This document shows, piece by piece, positions 37,213 to 47,054 of a stretch of DNA of 64,000 bases. The stretch covers positions 2,232,001 to 2,296,000 of the forward strand of contig OW818654.1 of NCBI GenBank assembly GCA_942492935.1, in the 5' to 3' direction. The notes beneath the pieces were generated by a model. That model had not been told where the DNA came from and made no database searches. It worked only from the letters and a program-made list of their open reading frames with translations. How positions within the stretch are numbered: position 1 is the stretch's first letter; each line of letters starts with the position of its first letter. The translations under genes and the position numbers were made by a program. The stretch is from JANJUO01 sp942492935 (GTDB lineage Bacteria; Bacteroidota; Ignavibacteria; Kapaibacteriales; UBA2268).

Positions 37213-38727
37213 ATGGATACTGCAATAACAATAGATTTTGCTAACGAAATACTGAAAGGGGTGCAATCTCTGCTACCCGAAACAGTTTTGCTTGTTACAT
37301 TTGTTTTGGCTATAATAGCTGATTTGATTTTTAAGAAATCAAAGTATTCTGCTGCAATTGTAGCTTTAGCTGGCTGTTTAGTAGTAGGTATAGTAATGTT
37401 GGCATATCCTGCAACAAGTGAATCCGCTTTTTCCGGCTTAGTGGCAGTTGACCCATTTGCTGAGTTTTTTAAATATATAATCCTGTTATCTACTATAATT
37501 GTAATTGTAATGTCTTTCTTTTCTAAAGAATTAGAAGAAAGTCCAGTTACAAAAGGTGAGTATTATACATTAATGCTCGGAATGGCATTTGGTATGTTTT
37601 TGTTAGCAGGTGCATCAAATTTGATTATGATGTATCTTGCAATAGAAACTATGTCGATGGCATCTTATGTTCTTGCAGGTTATACAAAGCAAATTAAAAG
37701 GTCAAGTGAAGCTTCACTTAAATATGTGATTTTTGGTTCTCTTGCTTCTGGTATAATGATATACGGTATTTCAATTTTATTTGGTCTTACCGGTTCGTTA
37801 AACTTTGCAGAACTTAATGTATTTTTGCAACAGGGTGGATTCAATAATGTACCTGTGATAATTTCCGGCTTGATGATTTTAGTAGGAATTGCATATAAGA
37901 TTTCTGCTGTCCCATTCCATTTCTGGGCTCCTGATGTTTACGAGGGCGCTCCAGTTACAATTACTGCTTATTTATCTGTTGCTTCAAAAGCTGCCGGTTT
38001 TGCTGTTTTAATAAGATTTATTAAAATGGGCTATATGGATCCAATGTTGTCTACAGATTCTTTCTGGACTTCTTTAGCTGGAGTACAATGGGATGTTATT
38101 ATGTGCTTTTTGGCTATGATAACTATGACTGTTGGTAATATAGTTGCAGTTTGGCAAAATAATGTAAAAAGGATGTTGGCTTATTCATCAATAGCTCATG
38201 CTGGTTATCTTTTAATGGGGGTAACGGTAATGACTACAGATGGAATAATGGCTGTCTTAGTTTATTTGATTTTCTATCTTTTGATGAATCTCGGTGCATT
38301 TTATATTGTAATGCTATTTGCTAACAAGATTAATAGTGAAGAGTTAGATGATTATGTTGGAATTGGCTACAAAGCTCCTGCTTTGGCATCTTTGCTAACA
38401 ATTTTCCTTATTTCGTTAACTGGACTTCCTCCAACTGCTGGATTTATTGGCAAGTTATTTTTGTTTAAAGCTGTTTTAGACCAAGGTTGGATGTGGTTAG
38501 CATTGATTGGTATTTTGAATAGTGTTGTGTCTTTATATTTCTATGTTAAAGTAATTAGAAATATGTGGTTACGTGGTGTAGATAATGAAAATACTCCTAT
38601 AACTTTTTCAACTGCTTCACAAGTTATGGTTTATGTACTTGGTATTTTAACAATATTCTTTGGTTTATACTTCACACCAGTTATTAGATGGGCAGAACAT
38701 TCTGTTAGTCTATTCATTGGAAAATAG
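37213..38727 (+). CDS. nuoN: NADH-quinone oxidoreductase subunit N
   Basis: A 504-residue antiporter-like membrane subunit, the last gene of the operon. Signatures are YLAIETMSMASYVLAGY with the conserved helix glutamate, SSEASLKYVIFGSLASG, the VPFHFWAPDVYEGAPVTITAYL region shown as VPFHFWAPDVYEGAP, KRMLAYSSIAHAGYLLMG, and SLTGLPPTAGFIGKLFLF. I choose ATG at 37213; a TTG five codons earlier (37198) is in frame. The gene is followed 25 bp later by a strong terminator, which closes the nuo operon. Confidence 0.96.
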   Translation: MDTAITIDFANEILKGVQSLLPETVLLVTFVLAIIADLIFKKSKYSAAIVALAGCLVVGIVMLAYPATSESAFSGLVAVDPFAEFFKYIILLSTIIVIVMSFFSKELEESPVTKGEYYTLMLGMAFGMFLLAGASNLIMMYLAIETMSMASYVLAGYTKQIKRSSEASLKYVIFGSLASGIMIYGISILFGLTGSLNFAELNVFLQQGGFNNVPVIISGLMILVGIAYKISAVPFHFWAPDVYEGAPVTITAYLSVASKAAGFAVLIRFIKMGYMDPMLSTDSFWTSLAGVQWDVIMCFLAMITMTVGNIVAVWQNNVKRMLAYSSIAHAGYLLMGVTVMTTDGIMAVLVYLIFYLLMNLGAFYIVMLFANKINSEELDDYVGIGYKAPALASLLTIFLISLTGLPPTAGFIGKLFLFKAVLDQGWMWLALIGILNSVVSLYFYVKVIRNMWLRGVDNENTPITFSTASQVMVYVLGILTIFFGLYFTPVIRWAEHSVSLFIGK

Positions 38728-38752
38728 TGTATTCTTAATTATTTATGATGTT

Positions 38753-38783
38753 AAAAAAGCCGTTTTATTAAACGGCTTTTTTG
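38753..38783 (+). terminator. Intrinsic, probably bidirectional terminator after nuoN
   Basis: AAAAAAGCCGTTT (38753-38765) pairs perfectly with AAACGGCTTTTTT (38770-38782) across a TATT loop. The A run on one side and T run on the other make it work on both strands, fitting its place between the convergent nuo operon and the minus-strand vWA/WD40 gene. Confidence 0.93.
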
Positions 38784-38866
38784 TGTTTTAGAGATGCTAC
38801 AATAGTAGAATACTTTGATTGTTTAGTTGGACTCCACCTTGAAAGTACTGTCCATCTTAATATTCC

Positions 38867-41800
38867 CTACTTGTATATTATCAATTTCTCTTTTTTATTA
38901 ACTGTCGGTGTTTGTAAATGTATAAAATATAGACCGTTACTGTAATTTTGTGTGTTGAGTTCAATATTAATATTACCTGTTGTCGATAATTCCTTATAAT
39001 CAATAAATTGTCCATTTACATCAAAAACTTTTAAACTTGTCGTACCTTTTTCTACCAGATTTAACTCAATATTCACATTACCTTCGCTTGGATTTGGTGA
39101 TATTTTCATTAATTGTGTTAGTTTATCAGGATTGATTAAGCGTATGCCGCCTTCTTCGCAGATACCGAGTAGTTTGAATATGCCTGACTCTTTATCAAAA
39201 TCATATTCTACTGGATTTCCGAAAATATCAAGTAATTTCATTTCAACTATATCTATTGCAGTTTCTTCTACATTTCCAAGCCCAACTATTAATGGAATAC
39301 TTGCCAATTCCAAACTATTTCCGATTTGTCCTTTTACAGCTACATAAATGGAGTCATTGATTATTTGCCAATCAAGATTACTGCTTGGACCTAAGATTGT
39401 GCGCTGAAATCTTATTTTTGCTTCAAAATTTGGTGCAATTGACGATAATCCTTCGGGTTTTATATTTCCAAGAATCAATTTTATATTTTTTGTTTCTCCA
39501 GCAAAAGCAGAATCATTCGCAAAAAAAGCATTGCCACCAATTCCCATTCCGAATAACTGTACAGTTGCTGGACTACCTGTTTCATTGTATTCAAATCCTA
39601 ATTGTCCAGAAGTTCTGCCACCATATTTTGGTTTGAATTTTAATGTCATTTTATGTGGAACATCTTTTGAAAGTGTAAATGTACCACCACCATTTACGAT
39701 TTCAAATTGTTCTTTGTCGGGACCAAGTTGAACAACATTGCTAATATTGATTGGAGTATTTGTAATATTTTTGATAACAATTGTATCAACGAGCGTGTTT
39801 TCATTTCCAATTTCTACTTTTCCGAAGTCAAGCCAATCGCTAATAATTTGAATTTTCTTCTCTTCGCCTATTCCAGTGATATTATATTCAAGGGTTTCAG
39901 CTTGAGTTACAATATGAATCTTTGCAGAGTGTAAGCCCTCAAATTTTGGTATAAATCTAAATTCAGTTGCTTTATTCTCGCCAACATTCAATACATATTG
40001 CGGAAGACCCGATACTAATTTAAAAGCATCGGCATCTTTTCCAGAGAAGTAAATAGAATCAACTCTAAACTTCCAAGAGCCAATATTTTGTACAAAATCA
40101 ACCACTAAAGAGTCTTTCATGCTTCCAACAAGGCATTTGCCCATATCGATGTTTGTGGACTTAGCAATGGGTTCAACTATAGAAAATATATCACTTTCAT
40201 CTTCTTGTATATATGATGTAGAATTTTCAATCATCCATATTTTTGCTGTCCAATCCCAACTCGCAGTAGCAACTCTATTGCCATCAGGACTCCAATCAAT
40301 ATAATTGACAGCAAAATCATGACCACTGAGAGTATGAAGTTTATTTCCAGTATTTGCATTCCAAATTATTGCAGTTCTATCATCACTTGAAGTTGCAACC
40401 ATACTACCATCAGGACTCCAAGCAATATTATTAACAACGTCAAAATGTCCTTTGAGAGTATAAATTATATTTCCATTATTAGTATCCCAAATAATTCCAT
40501 TATTATCGTAGCTTGAAGTTGCAATCATACTGCCATCAGGACTCCAATTGATACAAATTACTGTTTTGGTATGTCCTTTGAGAGTATATAATTTTTTTCC
40601 TGTTACAGCATCCCATATTATTCCTGTCCCATCCGCACTCGCAGTAGCTATACTTAAACCATCTGGACTCCAACTAATGTCATATACATCAAGAGTATGT
40701 CCAATTAGAGTATATATTTTTTTTCCAGAATTAACATCCCAGATTATGCCAACACCATCATCACTTGCAGTTGCAACTCTACTGCCATCAGGACTCCAAC
40801 TTATAACATTGACTGTATGTGTATGTCCAATAAGAGTATGAATTCGTTTGCCCGATTTAACATCCCATATAATACTATTACCATCTTCACTTGCTGTAGC
40901 CACCATACTACCATCAGGGCTCCAACTTATATGATTGACAATGTCATTATGCCCAATAAGTGAATAAAGTTTTATCCCAGAGATAGCATCCCAAATTGCC
41001 CCAGCTTTATCCCAACTTGCAGTTGCAACCTTACTACCATCAGGGCTCCAACTTATATGAAGAATTTGACCACCATGAGCATTTAGTGAATGAATTGCTG
41101 TACCAGTATTAGCATCCCATATAACGCTCTTCTTATCCGAACTTGCTGTAGCAACTCTGCTACCATCTGGACTCCAAGCAATGTGAGGAATATTATCTTT
41201 ATGTCCTTGTAATGTAAATTGTAATGTTGATGAACTTCCCTTGGTATTACCTCTATCAACTTGTTTCGCTCTTATTTTGCAGTTTGTTGTAGAAGGTTTT
41301 GGAATGTTTTCCCAATTATATTTTAGTCCTATTGCTGAACTTGTTATTAGATTCCAATTTATTCCGTTATCAATACTGTATTCTAAGCTAACTACGTCTT
41401 CTTCTGGTATTCCTTGCCAAGTAATAATAGTATCACTACCTACAACGAACAAATCTCCTGCGATTGGTTTAGTGATATCTAATGTTTTTTGACTTGGTGG
41501 CTCTCCTGTAACTCCACCACTCGCATAAAATGCAAATTGACACATATTTGTTTCAAAATCTAACTTACAATACGTATAACCTTTTTCCTTTGCAATATAA
41601 CTAATTATAAGTTCTTTGCTTTCATTCTTTTTTAATGAAAAACTTGAGGGGATTATTGAATAATTATCATTTGTCAAAAATATATTTGAAACATTTATAT
41701 CCGAATTTTTTGCGGTAACTGTTATTTTTTTATCTACTTTAACACCAAGTGATGGATTTTTAAATGATATAAATTTGGGATTAAATTCCATTTTTGAAAT

Positions 41801-42697
41801 TATACTACTTGGACTTTGATAGCTTGTGTTTGTCTTCAGTCCTAAACTCTTAAATAGTAATTCTACATTCGTAATTCCAGCATTACAGTTAGTGCCACTA
41901 TTCCAAGAAATTTCGCAAGGATTACCACCTTGCGTGTTCTTAAGTATTTCCCTATATACATTTTGAGTTTCTTCATGAGTATTAATATTTTCATACCACT
42001 TTCCTCCAGTTTGAATAGAAATATCTTTCAAACTTTTTGGACATTTCATTCCAACTACTACTGAATAAATTGTACAGTTTTGCAAATTTGCTTCATCAAT
42101 GATTTTACTTACTTGTGGTTCAAATTCGGGTAGTCCATCAGTCAAAAAAACTATAATTCTTTTGTGCTTCCCTAATCTACTAATCTGTAAAGCACCTGCC
42201 ATGGAATTAAGTAAGCCCTCATTATAATCTGTACCAATTTTTGTATCTAAATTATTTATTGCTTTAAGCAATTTGTATAAATCTGTTGTAAAATCTTGAT
42301 TTAAATAATTGTAATCATCAAAACTTGTTACTGCACATTCACTTATCCCAAGTTTTAACCCATTAACCCAAAGAGTAGCAGCTTCTTGAATAATTCTCAA
42401 TCTTTCTCCTTTCATTGACCCACTTACATCCATTGTTAAAACAGATGATATAGGTTTTAGAGTTGTATGAGGTGGGCAACTCACATTAGTTATTGTCCTT
42501 GCTTGTCCATTTTCTATTAATTCAATATCAGAATGAGAAAGATTTGTAATTTGCTTGCCATCTTTATCAAAAGCCCAAAATTTTGCTTTTACTTGCGGAA
42601 AGTTTTTTACGTCAATATCAAATAATGATAATGATTGGCTATTAGCATTAATAATAAATATACATAAAACAACCGTAACTAATGATATTAATTTCAT
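38867..42697 (-). CDS. Secreted vWA / WD40-propeller / T9SS-sorted protein
   Basis: A 1276-residue exported protein. Order: signal peptide (1-20); von Willebrand factor A domain (~85-255) with MIDAS Asp90-x-Ser92-x-Ser94 in LTMDVSGSMKG and a later FLTDG; Ig-like segments (~270-490); eight near-identical 42-residue WD40 units (498-833), each with W-SPDG-ATAS-D-IWD; ASH/HYDIN-like beta-sandwiches (~870-1080); and a T9SS type A sorting domain in the last ~75 residues (SPNPSEGN, NYSNGLYFIHL, final KEKLIIYK). It should be exported by the Sec path, then through the type IX system to the surface. The partner bound by vWA or WD40 is unknown. It probably shares a transcript with the upstream propeller gene and Lon. 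Confidence 0.9.
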   Translation of the reverse strand: MKLISLVTVVLCIFIINANSQSLSLFDIDVKNFPQVKAKFWAFDKDGKQITNLSHSDIELIENGQARTITNVSCPPHTTLKPISSVLTMDVSGSMKGERLRIIQEAATLWVNGLKLGISECAVTSFDDYNYLNQDFTTDLYKLLKAINNLDTKIGTDYNEGLLNSMAGALQISRLGKHKRIIVFLTDGLPEFEPQVSKIIDEANLQNCTIYSVVVGMKCPKSLKDISIQTGGKWYENINTHEETQNVYREILKNTQGGNPCEISWNSGTNCNAGITNVELLFKSLGLKTNTSYQSPSSIISKMEFNPKFISFKNPSLGVKVDKKITVTAKNSDINVSNIFLTNDNYSIIPSSFSLKKNESKELIISYIAKEKGYTYCKLDFETNMCQFAFYASGGVTGEPPSQKTLDITKPIAGDLFVVGSDTIITWQGIPEEDVVSLEYSIDNGINWNLITSSAIGLKYNWENIPKPSTTNCKIRAKQVDRGNTKGSSSTLQFTLQGHKDNIPHIAWSPDGSRVATASSDKKSVIWDANTGTAIHSLNAHGGQILHISWSPDGSKVATASWDKAGAIWDAISGIKLYSLIGHNDIVNHISWSPDGSMVATASEDGNSIIWDVKSGKRIHTLIGHTHTVNVISWSPDGSRVATASDDGVGIIWDVNSGKKIYTLIGHTLDVYDISWSPDGLSIATASADGTGIIWDAVTGKKLYTLKGHTKTVICINWSPDGSMIATSSYDNNGIIWDTNNGNIIYTLKGHFDVVNNIAWSPDGSMVATSSDDRTAIIWNANTGNKLHTLSGHDFAVNYIDWSPDGNRVATASWDWTAKIWMIENSTSYIQEDESDIFSIVEPIAKSTNIDMGKCLVGSMKDSLVVDFVQNIGSWKFRVDSIYFSGKDADAFKLVSGLPQYVLNVGENKATEFRFIPKFEGLHSAKIHIVTQAETLEYNITGIGEEKKIQIISDWLDFGKVEIGNENTLVDTIVIKNITNTPINISNVVQLGPDKEQFEIVNGGGTFTLSKDVPHKMTLKFKPKYGGRTSGQLGFEYNETGSPATVQLFGMGIGGNAFFANDSAFAGETKNIKLILGNIKPEGLSSIAPNFEAKIRFQRTILGPSSNLDWQIINDSIYVAVKGQIGNSLELASIPLIVGLGNVEETAIDIVEMKLLDIFGNPVEYDFDKESGIFKLLGICEEGGIRLINPDKLTQLMKISPNPSEGNVNIELNLVEKGTTSLKVFDVNGQFIDYKELSTTGNINIELNTQNYSNGLYFIHLQTPTVNKKEKLIIYK
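40199..41206 (-). repeat. Eight tandem 126-bp units encoding WD40 blades
   Basis: Within the vWA/WD40 gene, eight in-frame 126-bp units repeat head to tail. On the plus strand each carries a CCATCAGGACTCCAA-like core, spaced 126 bp (near 40277, 40403, 40529, 40655, 40781, 40907, 41033 and 41159). The units differ by scattered substitutions. They encode WD40 blades, so this is coding repeat DNA, not CRISPR or a transposon. Confidence 0.9.
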
Positions 42698-42794
42698 AAT
42701 AATTGTTCCTAAATATTATTTTTTTTTCAGAAAATTCAAATTAAAAATAATAATTTAATGGTAACCCATAAATCAAAATATATAATTTTAAATC

Positions 42795-44054
42795 TCACTC
42801 TGCATTTTGAACAAGCATATATAATCGGTCATATATCACTCCGAGTGTTTCGTATGTTTCATTTCTTCTGTTATATCTTGGTGTGATTGTAAAATCAAGC
42901 ATATAATCGAGTTCAAAATTCTTCTTTTCTAAATATCTTTTTATTAATGTATAATTTGAAGAAACTGCATAAGTTCTTCCGTTAGGTTTGATGGCGAGTG
43001 TAGTTTTTACTTCAAAATTGGAATTCATCTCATATCTTTTGCCATTTATTACAAGGAAGCAATCAATATTACAAGTGATAAAATACAGATTGTCGCCATC
43101 AATTGTAAAAACAGGACTACCGCAATATTTTTCAGCTGAATAAACAGTATTATTGAATAAAATTAACTGATTTGTTTTATCCATCGCACGATAAGCAACC
43201 ATAGTTTGATGTGGATGTAATGCAAGGTCTATAATACTATCATAGTAATTGCCAACTAACGGTTCATAATACTCATCAGAAATTGTAACAACGCGATATT
43301 GTCCGTTGGGCATTTTTGCAATAAATGCAGCAACAGTTCCATGAATATTTATTTTCTGCTCATAAATTCCGTAATAATTGTCCCCAATTTGCTTTTTACC
43401 GCTGTAAACTTGCCAACTGTTACCATTTCTGGCTGCATAGAGAAAATTTCCGTCATACCAAAAACCAATTGGTTTAATTTCATCATATTGTTGAGTTTCA
43501 GTTCCATTTATATTGAGTACAGCAGAATTTCCTCTATAACCAAGAAAAGCAAATCTTTTGCCAGTGGGGTCAATAAATAATTTTCCGGTACGATTCGTAA
43601 CTTCAATTACTCGCTCGCCAAAAATAATTGTCTCCAAATTACCAACAAAATATGAATAAAGCATCATTTCAGAATTTCCAGAAAAGACAATTTCACCTGG
43701 ACTATTAGCTTGTAATTGATAATTTGTATCTGAAGAAATCAAATTCCAAAAACCGTTATATTCTGCAAAAGATGCCCATTTTTCACCATCAGGCGAGAAA
43801 ACGGGTTCTTTTACATTAGAATAAACATCAGATTCTTCACCATTAATTATTAGTCGGTATCTGTTCGTAAATGGTTTTGTAATTGCCCACCAATTAAATG
43901 TTGTATCCATTCCGAAATTTTGAATTGGTTCAAGTCCGCTCAGAAGTAAAATTTCTTTCGCTGAAAGATTATTAGATAAATTGAGTAATACAAATAATAT
44001 TGAAAATACAAATCCATAAATTGATTTATTTAAGGATAGCTTACAAATTCTCAT
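42795..44054 (-). CDS. Exported beta-propeller-like protein of unknown function
   Basis: A ~419-residue protein. I choose ATG at 44054, giving a signal peptide (LNKSIYGFVFSILFVLLNLS); the longer frame from TTG 44102 adds 16 residues that do not fit. The mature part has repeating blade-like motifs: FSPDGEKWASFAEYNG, GKLFIDPTGKRFAFLGYRG, DLALHPHQTMVAYRAMD, FTIDGDNLYFITCN, and AIKPNGRTYAVSS, i.e. a PD40/TolB-like propeller. It also resembles a 'dehydrogenase-free' WD40-like group common in Bacteroidota. There is no T9SS tail, so a periplasmic location is likely. It lies between Lon and the vWA/WD40 protein on the same strand. Confidence 0.7.
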   Translation of the reverse strand: MRICKLSLNKSIYGFVFSILFVLLNLSNNLSAKEILLLSGLEPIQNFGMDTTFNWWAITKPFTNRYRLIINGEESDVYSNVKEPVFSPDGEKWASFAEYNGFWNLISSDTNYQLQANSPGEIVFSGNSEMMLYSYFVGNLETIIFGERVIEVTNRTGKLFIDPTGKRFAFLGYRGNSAVLNINGTETQQYDEIKPIGFWYDGNFLYAARNGNSWQVYSGKKQIGDNYYGIYEQKINIHGTVAAFIAKMPNGQYRVVTISDEYYEPLVGNYYDSIIDLALHPHQTMVAYRAMDKTNQLILFNNTVYSAEKYCGSPVFTIDGDNLYFITCNIDCFLVINGKRYEMNSNFEVKTTLAIKPNGRTYAVSSNYTLIKRYLEKKNFELDYMLDFTITPRYNRRNETYETLGVIYDRLYMLVQNAE

Positions 44055-44120
44055 TTTTGTCAAAATGAATTTAGAATTAATTATTTTACTATGATTCGTC
44101 AATTAATTACCTTTTCAAAA

Positions 44121-46619
44121 CTAATTCTTTTTGGATTTCATTATAATAGGTATATCATTATAAAATTCTCTAAAAGCAATATTCAAAGCTTCAGTAAGAT
44201 GACTAACAGTAATAATTTCAAGACCTTGCTTAATTTCATCTGATATGTCAATAATATCTCGTTCGTTATCTTTTGGTATAATTACAGTTGAAATACCCTT
44301 TCTCTTTGCAGCAAGTAATTTCTCTTTAAGTCCACCAATAGCAAGAATATTTCCTCTTAATGTAATTTCACCAGTCATAGCCAAATCACCACGCAAAGGT
44401 GTTTCAGTTGCAGCAGAAATTACTGCAAGTGTAAGTCCTATACCTGCAGAAGGTCCATCTTTAGGAATAGCTCCTTCAGGTAAATGAATGTGAATTTCTT
44501 TATTTTTGGAGAAATTTTCTTTAATTTTTAGTATTTTGTAATTTGATTTTATATAAGAAAGTGCCGCCATAGCTGATTCCTTCATAACATCGCCAAGTTT
44601 GCCAGTAAGTGTAAGTTTTTCCTGACCGGGCATAATTGTTACTTCAATCGGTAAAGTATCACCACCAACACTTGTCCAAGCTAAACCAGTAGCAACACCA
44701 ATTTTATCCATCAAATCATCTTTTTTCTCTTTGAATCGAGGAGATTTCAAATATTTTTCGATAGCATTTTCATCAATTAAAAACTCTTTTGATTTGATAA
44801 TTTCAATAAATTTAGGTTCATTGACTAATCCTTTCATAATAGTATTTGTTTCTTCTTCGGATTTGGATATTTCTTTATATTTTATAATATCTTTATCTTC
44901 GAGGAGTTCCCTTGCAAATTTTCTGAAAATTCCTGCAATTTCTCGTTCAAGATTTCTTACACCTGATTCTCTCGTATATTCACGTATAATTTTCAATAAA
45001 GCTTCTTCAGAAAATTTAATATTAAATTCATTCAAACCATATTCAGATAATAACTTAGGAATAATATGTCTTTTAGCAATTTCAATTTTTTCAGGGTCAA
45101 GATAGCTATTTAATTCAATAATTTCCATTCTATCGAGTAGGGGCAAGGGTATATCATATTTAACATTAGCAGTGGTAATAAAATATACATTTGACAAATC
45201 ATAGTCTATTTCAAGATAATGGTCATTGAAAGCAACATTTTGCTCAGGGTCTAACACTTCAAGTAATGCACTTGAAGGGTCTCCACGAAAGTCCATTGTC
45301 ATTTTATCAATTTCATCAAGTAACATAACAGGATTTGATGTGCCAGCTTTTTTCATTGATTGTATTATTTTTCCGGGCATAGCACCAATGTAAGTTCTTC
45401 TATGTCCTCTAATTTCTGCCTCATCACGAACACCACCCAAGGAAAATCTTACAAATTTTCTATCCATCGCTCTTGCTATTGACCGAGCTAATGATGTTTT
45501 GCCAACCCCTGGAGGACCAACAAAACACAAAATTTGTTTTTTTAGATTTCCAACAAGATTTAATACAGCGATATATTCTAAAATTCTTTCTTTTGGCTTT
45601 TCTAAATCATAATGGTCTTCATCAAGAATTTTTTTGACGTGTTCAACATCAATATTGTCTAAAGTGAAATTATTCCAAGGTAGTTGTATCAAAGTTTCGA
45701 GATAATTTCTATTTACCGCATACTCAGAAGACATTTGAGGTGATTTTTTTAATCTTTCAAATTCCTCAATAGCTTTTGCTTTAATTGCTGGTGGCATTCC
45801 AGATTCATCAATAGCTTTTTTTAAGTTATTTAATTCATTATTAGAGCCATCATCTTCATCGCCAAGTTCATTCTGTAATAATCTAATTTGCTCCTGAATG
45901 TAATATCTTTTTTGAGTTTTCTGAAGTGATTGATGTACTCGATTATCTATTTCTGTTTCTAATTTCAACATTTCAAGTTCATAAGCAAGTAAGGAATTTA
46001 ATTCAAAATACATTTCTGCTAAAGAATCAAATTCAAGTAATTTCTGTCTATTTTCAAGTTTGGATTTAAGATTGCCTGCTACAAAATAGAATTTCAGTAA
46101 GGGGTCTTCAATTGTTTCATAAGCAGTGATTAACTCAGCAGGCATACTGGAAGATTGTTTGATGTAATTAACAAATAATGTATTAGTCCTGCGAATATAT
46201 GCTTGGATTTCTTTGTCATTAGGGTCATATTCGATTACAACTTTTGACATATAAACTTCAAGGCAATCATCATTTTTAAATTTTCTTGTAATCTTTGCTT
46301 GATAAACTCCTTCAATTAATACTTTCAGCAAGTTATTTGGTAATCTCAAAACTTGAACTATTCTTGCAACTGTACCATATTCATATATATCTGATACTTT
46401 AGGTTCTTCGATATTTGGAGATTTTTGTGTGGATACGAATACTAATTTATTTCTTTCGAATGCTGTTGTAACGGCATTAAGGGAACTTGGTCTTCCAATT
46501 AATGTAGGGAAAATCATATCAGGGAATAAAATTGTATCTCGCAATGGTAATACAGGTAATCTGTTTTTCGGCAATGACTTCTTTGGGTTTTCAAAATTAT
46601 TTGAATTATCTTTACTCAT
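44121..46619 (-). CDS. lon: ATP-dependent protease Lon
   Basis: An 832-residue LonA-type protease that unfolds and degrades damaged and regulatory proteins in the cytoplasm. Order: N-terminal substrate-binding LON domain (LPVLPLRDTILFPDMIFP onward), coiled middle region, AAA+ module with Walker A GPPGVGKT at 368-375 and the downstream LLDEIDK Walker B, and the C-terminal peptidase with Ser724 in DGPSAGIGLT and Lys767 in GGLKEKLLAA, the Ser-Lys dyad. Length is normal. It begins its own unit with 435 bp of non-coding DNA upstream. Confidence 0.97.
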   Translation of the reverse strand: MSKDNSNNFENPKKSLPKNRLPVLPLRDTILFPDMIFPTLIGRPSSLNAVTTAFERNKLVFVSTQKSPNIEEPKVSDIYEYGTVARIVQVLRLPNNLLKVLIEGVYQAKITRKFKNDDCLEVYMSKVVIEYDPNDKEIQAYIRRTNTLFVNYIKQSSSMPAELITAYETIEDPLLKFYFVAGNLKSKLENRQKLLEFDSLAEMYFELNSLLAYELEMLKLETEIDNRVHQSLQKTQKRYYIQEQIRLLQNELGDEDDGSNNELNNLKKAIDESGMPPAIKAKAIEEFERLKKSPQMSSEYAVNRNYLETLIQLPWNNFTLDNIDVEHVKKILDEDHYDLEKPKERILEYIAVLNLVGNLKKQILCFVGPPGVGKTSLARSIARAMDRKFVRFSLGGVRDEAEIRGHRRTYIGAMPGKIIQSMKKAGTSNPVMLLDEIDKMTMDFRGDPSSALLEVLDPEQNVAFNDHYLEIDYDLSNVYFITTANVKYDIPLPLLDRMEIIELNSYLDPEKIEIAKRHIIPKLLSEYGLNEFNIKFSEEALLKIIREYTRESGVRNLEREIAGIFRKFARELLEDKDIIKYKEISKSEEETNTIMKGLVNEPKFIEIIKSKEFLIDENAIEKYLKSPRFKEKKDDLMDKIGVATGLAWTSVGGDTLPIEVTIMPGQEKLTLTGKLGDVMKESAMAALSYIKSNYKILKIKENFSKNKEIHIHLPEGAIPKDGPSAGIGLTLAVISAATETPLRGDLAMTGEITLRGNILAIGGLKEKLLAAKRKGISTVIIPKDNERDIIDISDEIKQGLEIITVSHLTEALNIAFREFYNDIPIIMKSKKN

Positions 46620-47054
46620 ATTAAAAACAAAAGTTAAACAAAAAAATAATTAACTATTTGAATGACGTTTAAAAAATAAAAATGTTCTTTTTTGAAAAAA
46701 ATATTTTGACGATGATGTTTGATACTTGTGAATTTTCATCAAAATCCAACCATCCCAACTGGATTGAATAGTTGTAAATCCAACCTAACATCCCCAATTG
46801 TAGAAGAAATATGTAAAGTTTTCAATTTGTGGAGGATTTAAGTGGGGTTTTTGATTTCAAGCAATAATCCCATTTTATTCTTCAAGTAATTTTATCTATG
46901 AACGCAACTTGTTAGAGTGTTACTTTACCAAAGTGTTGCTAAATACATAATAATTAAATGATATTATGTCACACCAAAAAATTATGGCTCATAATTAAAT
47001 TATTATGAGCCATACAATTGCTTCGTTTTAATGAAAAACGAGATTTGAGATAAA
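46620..47054. other. Intergenic region upstream of lon and downstream of the PspC operon
   Basis: A 435-bp AT-rich gap. It carries the lon promoter on the minus strand and, at its right end, the terminator of the PspC operon (see 46975-47013). A short near-direct repeat is visible: AAATCCAACCATCCCAA (46742-46758) and AAATCCAACCTAACATCCCC (46776-46795), about 34 bp apart, which could be regulator sites. No coding frame was seen. Confidence 0.5.
46975..47013 (-). terminator. Intrinsic terminator of the PspC/toastrack operon
   Basis: ATGGCTCATAAT (46984-46995) pairs perfectly with ATTATGAGCCAT (47002-47013) across a six-base loop. Read on the minus strand the hairpin is followed by AATTTTTT, so it terminates transcripts coming from the gene that ends at 47055. 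Confidence 0.85.

Noticed and set aside
40199..41206. Regularly spaced repeats that could be read as a CRISPR array
   Set aside because: The period is 126 bp, the repeats are in frame and encode WD40 blades, and there are no spacer-like unique segments.
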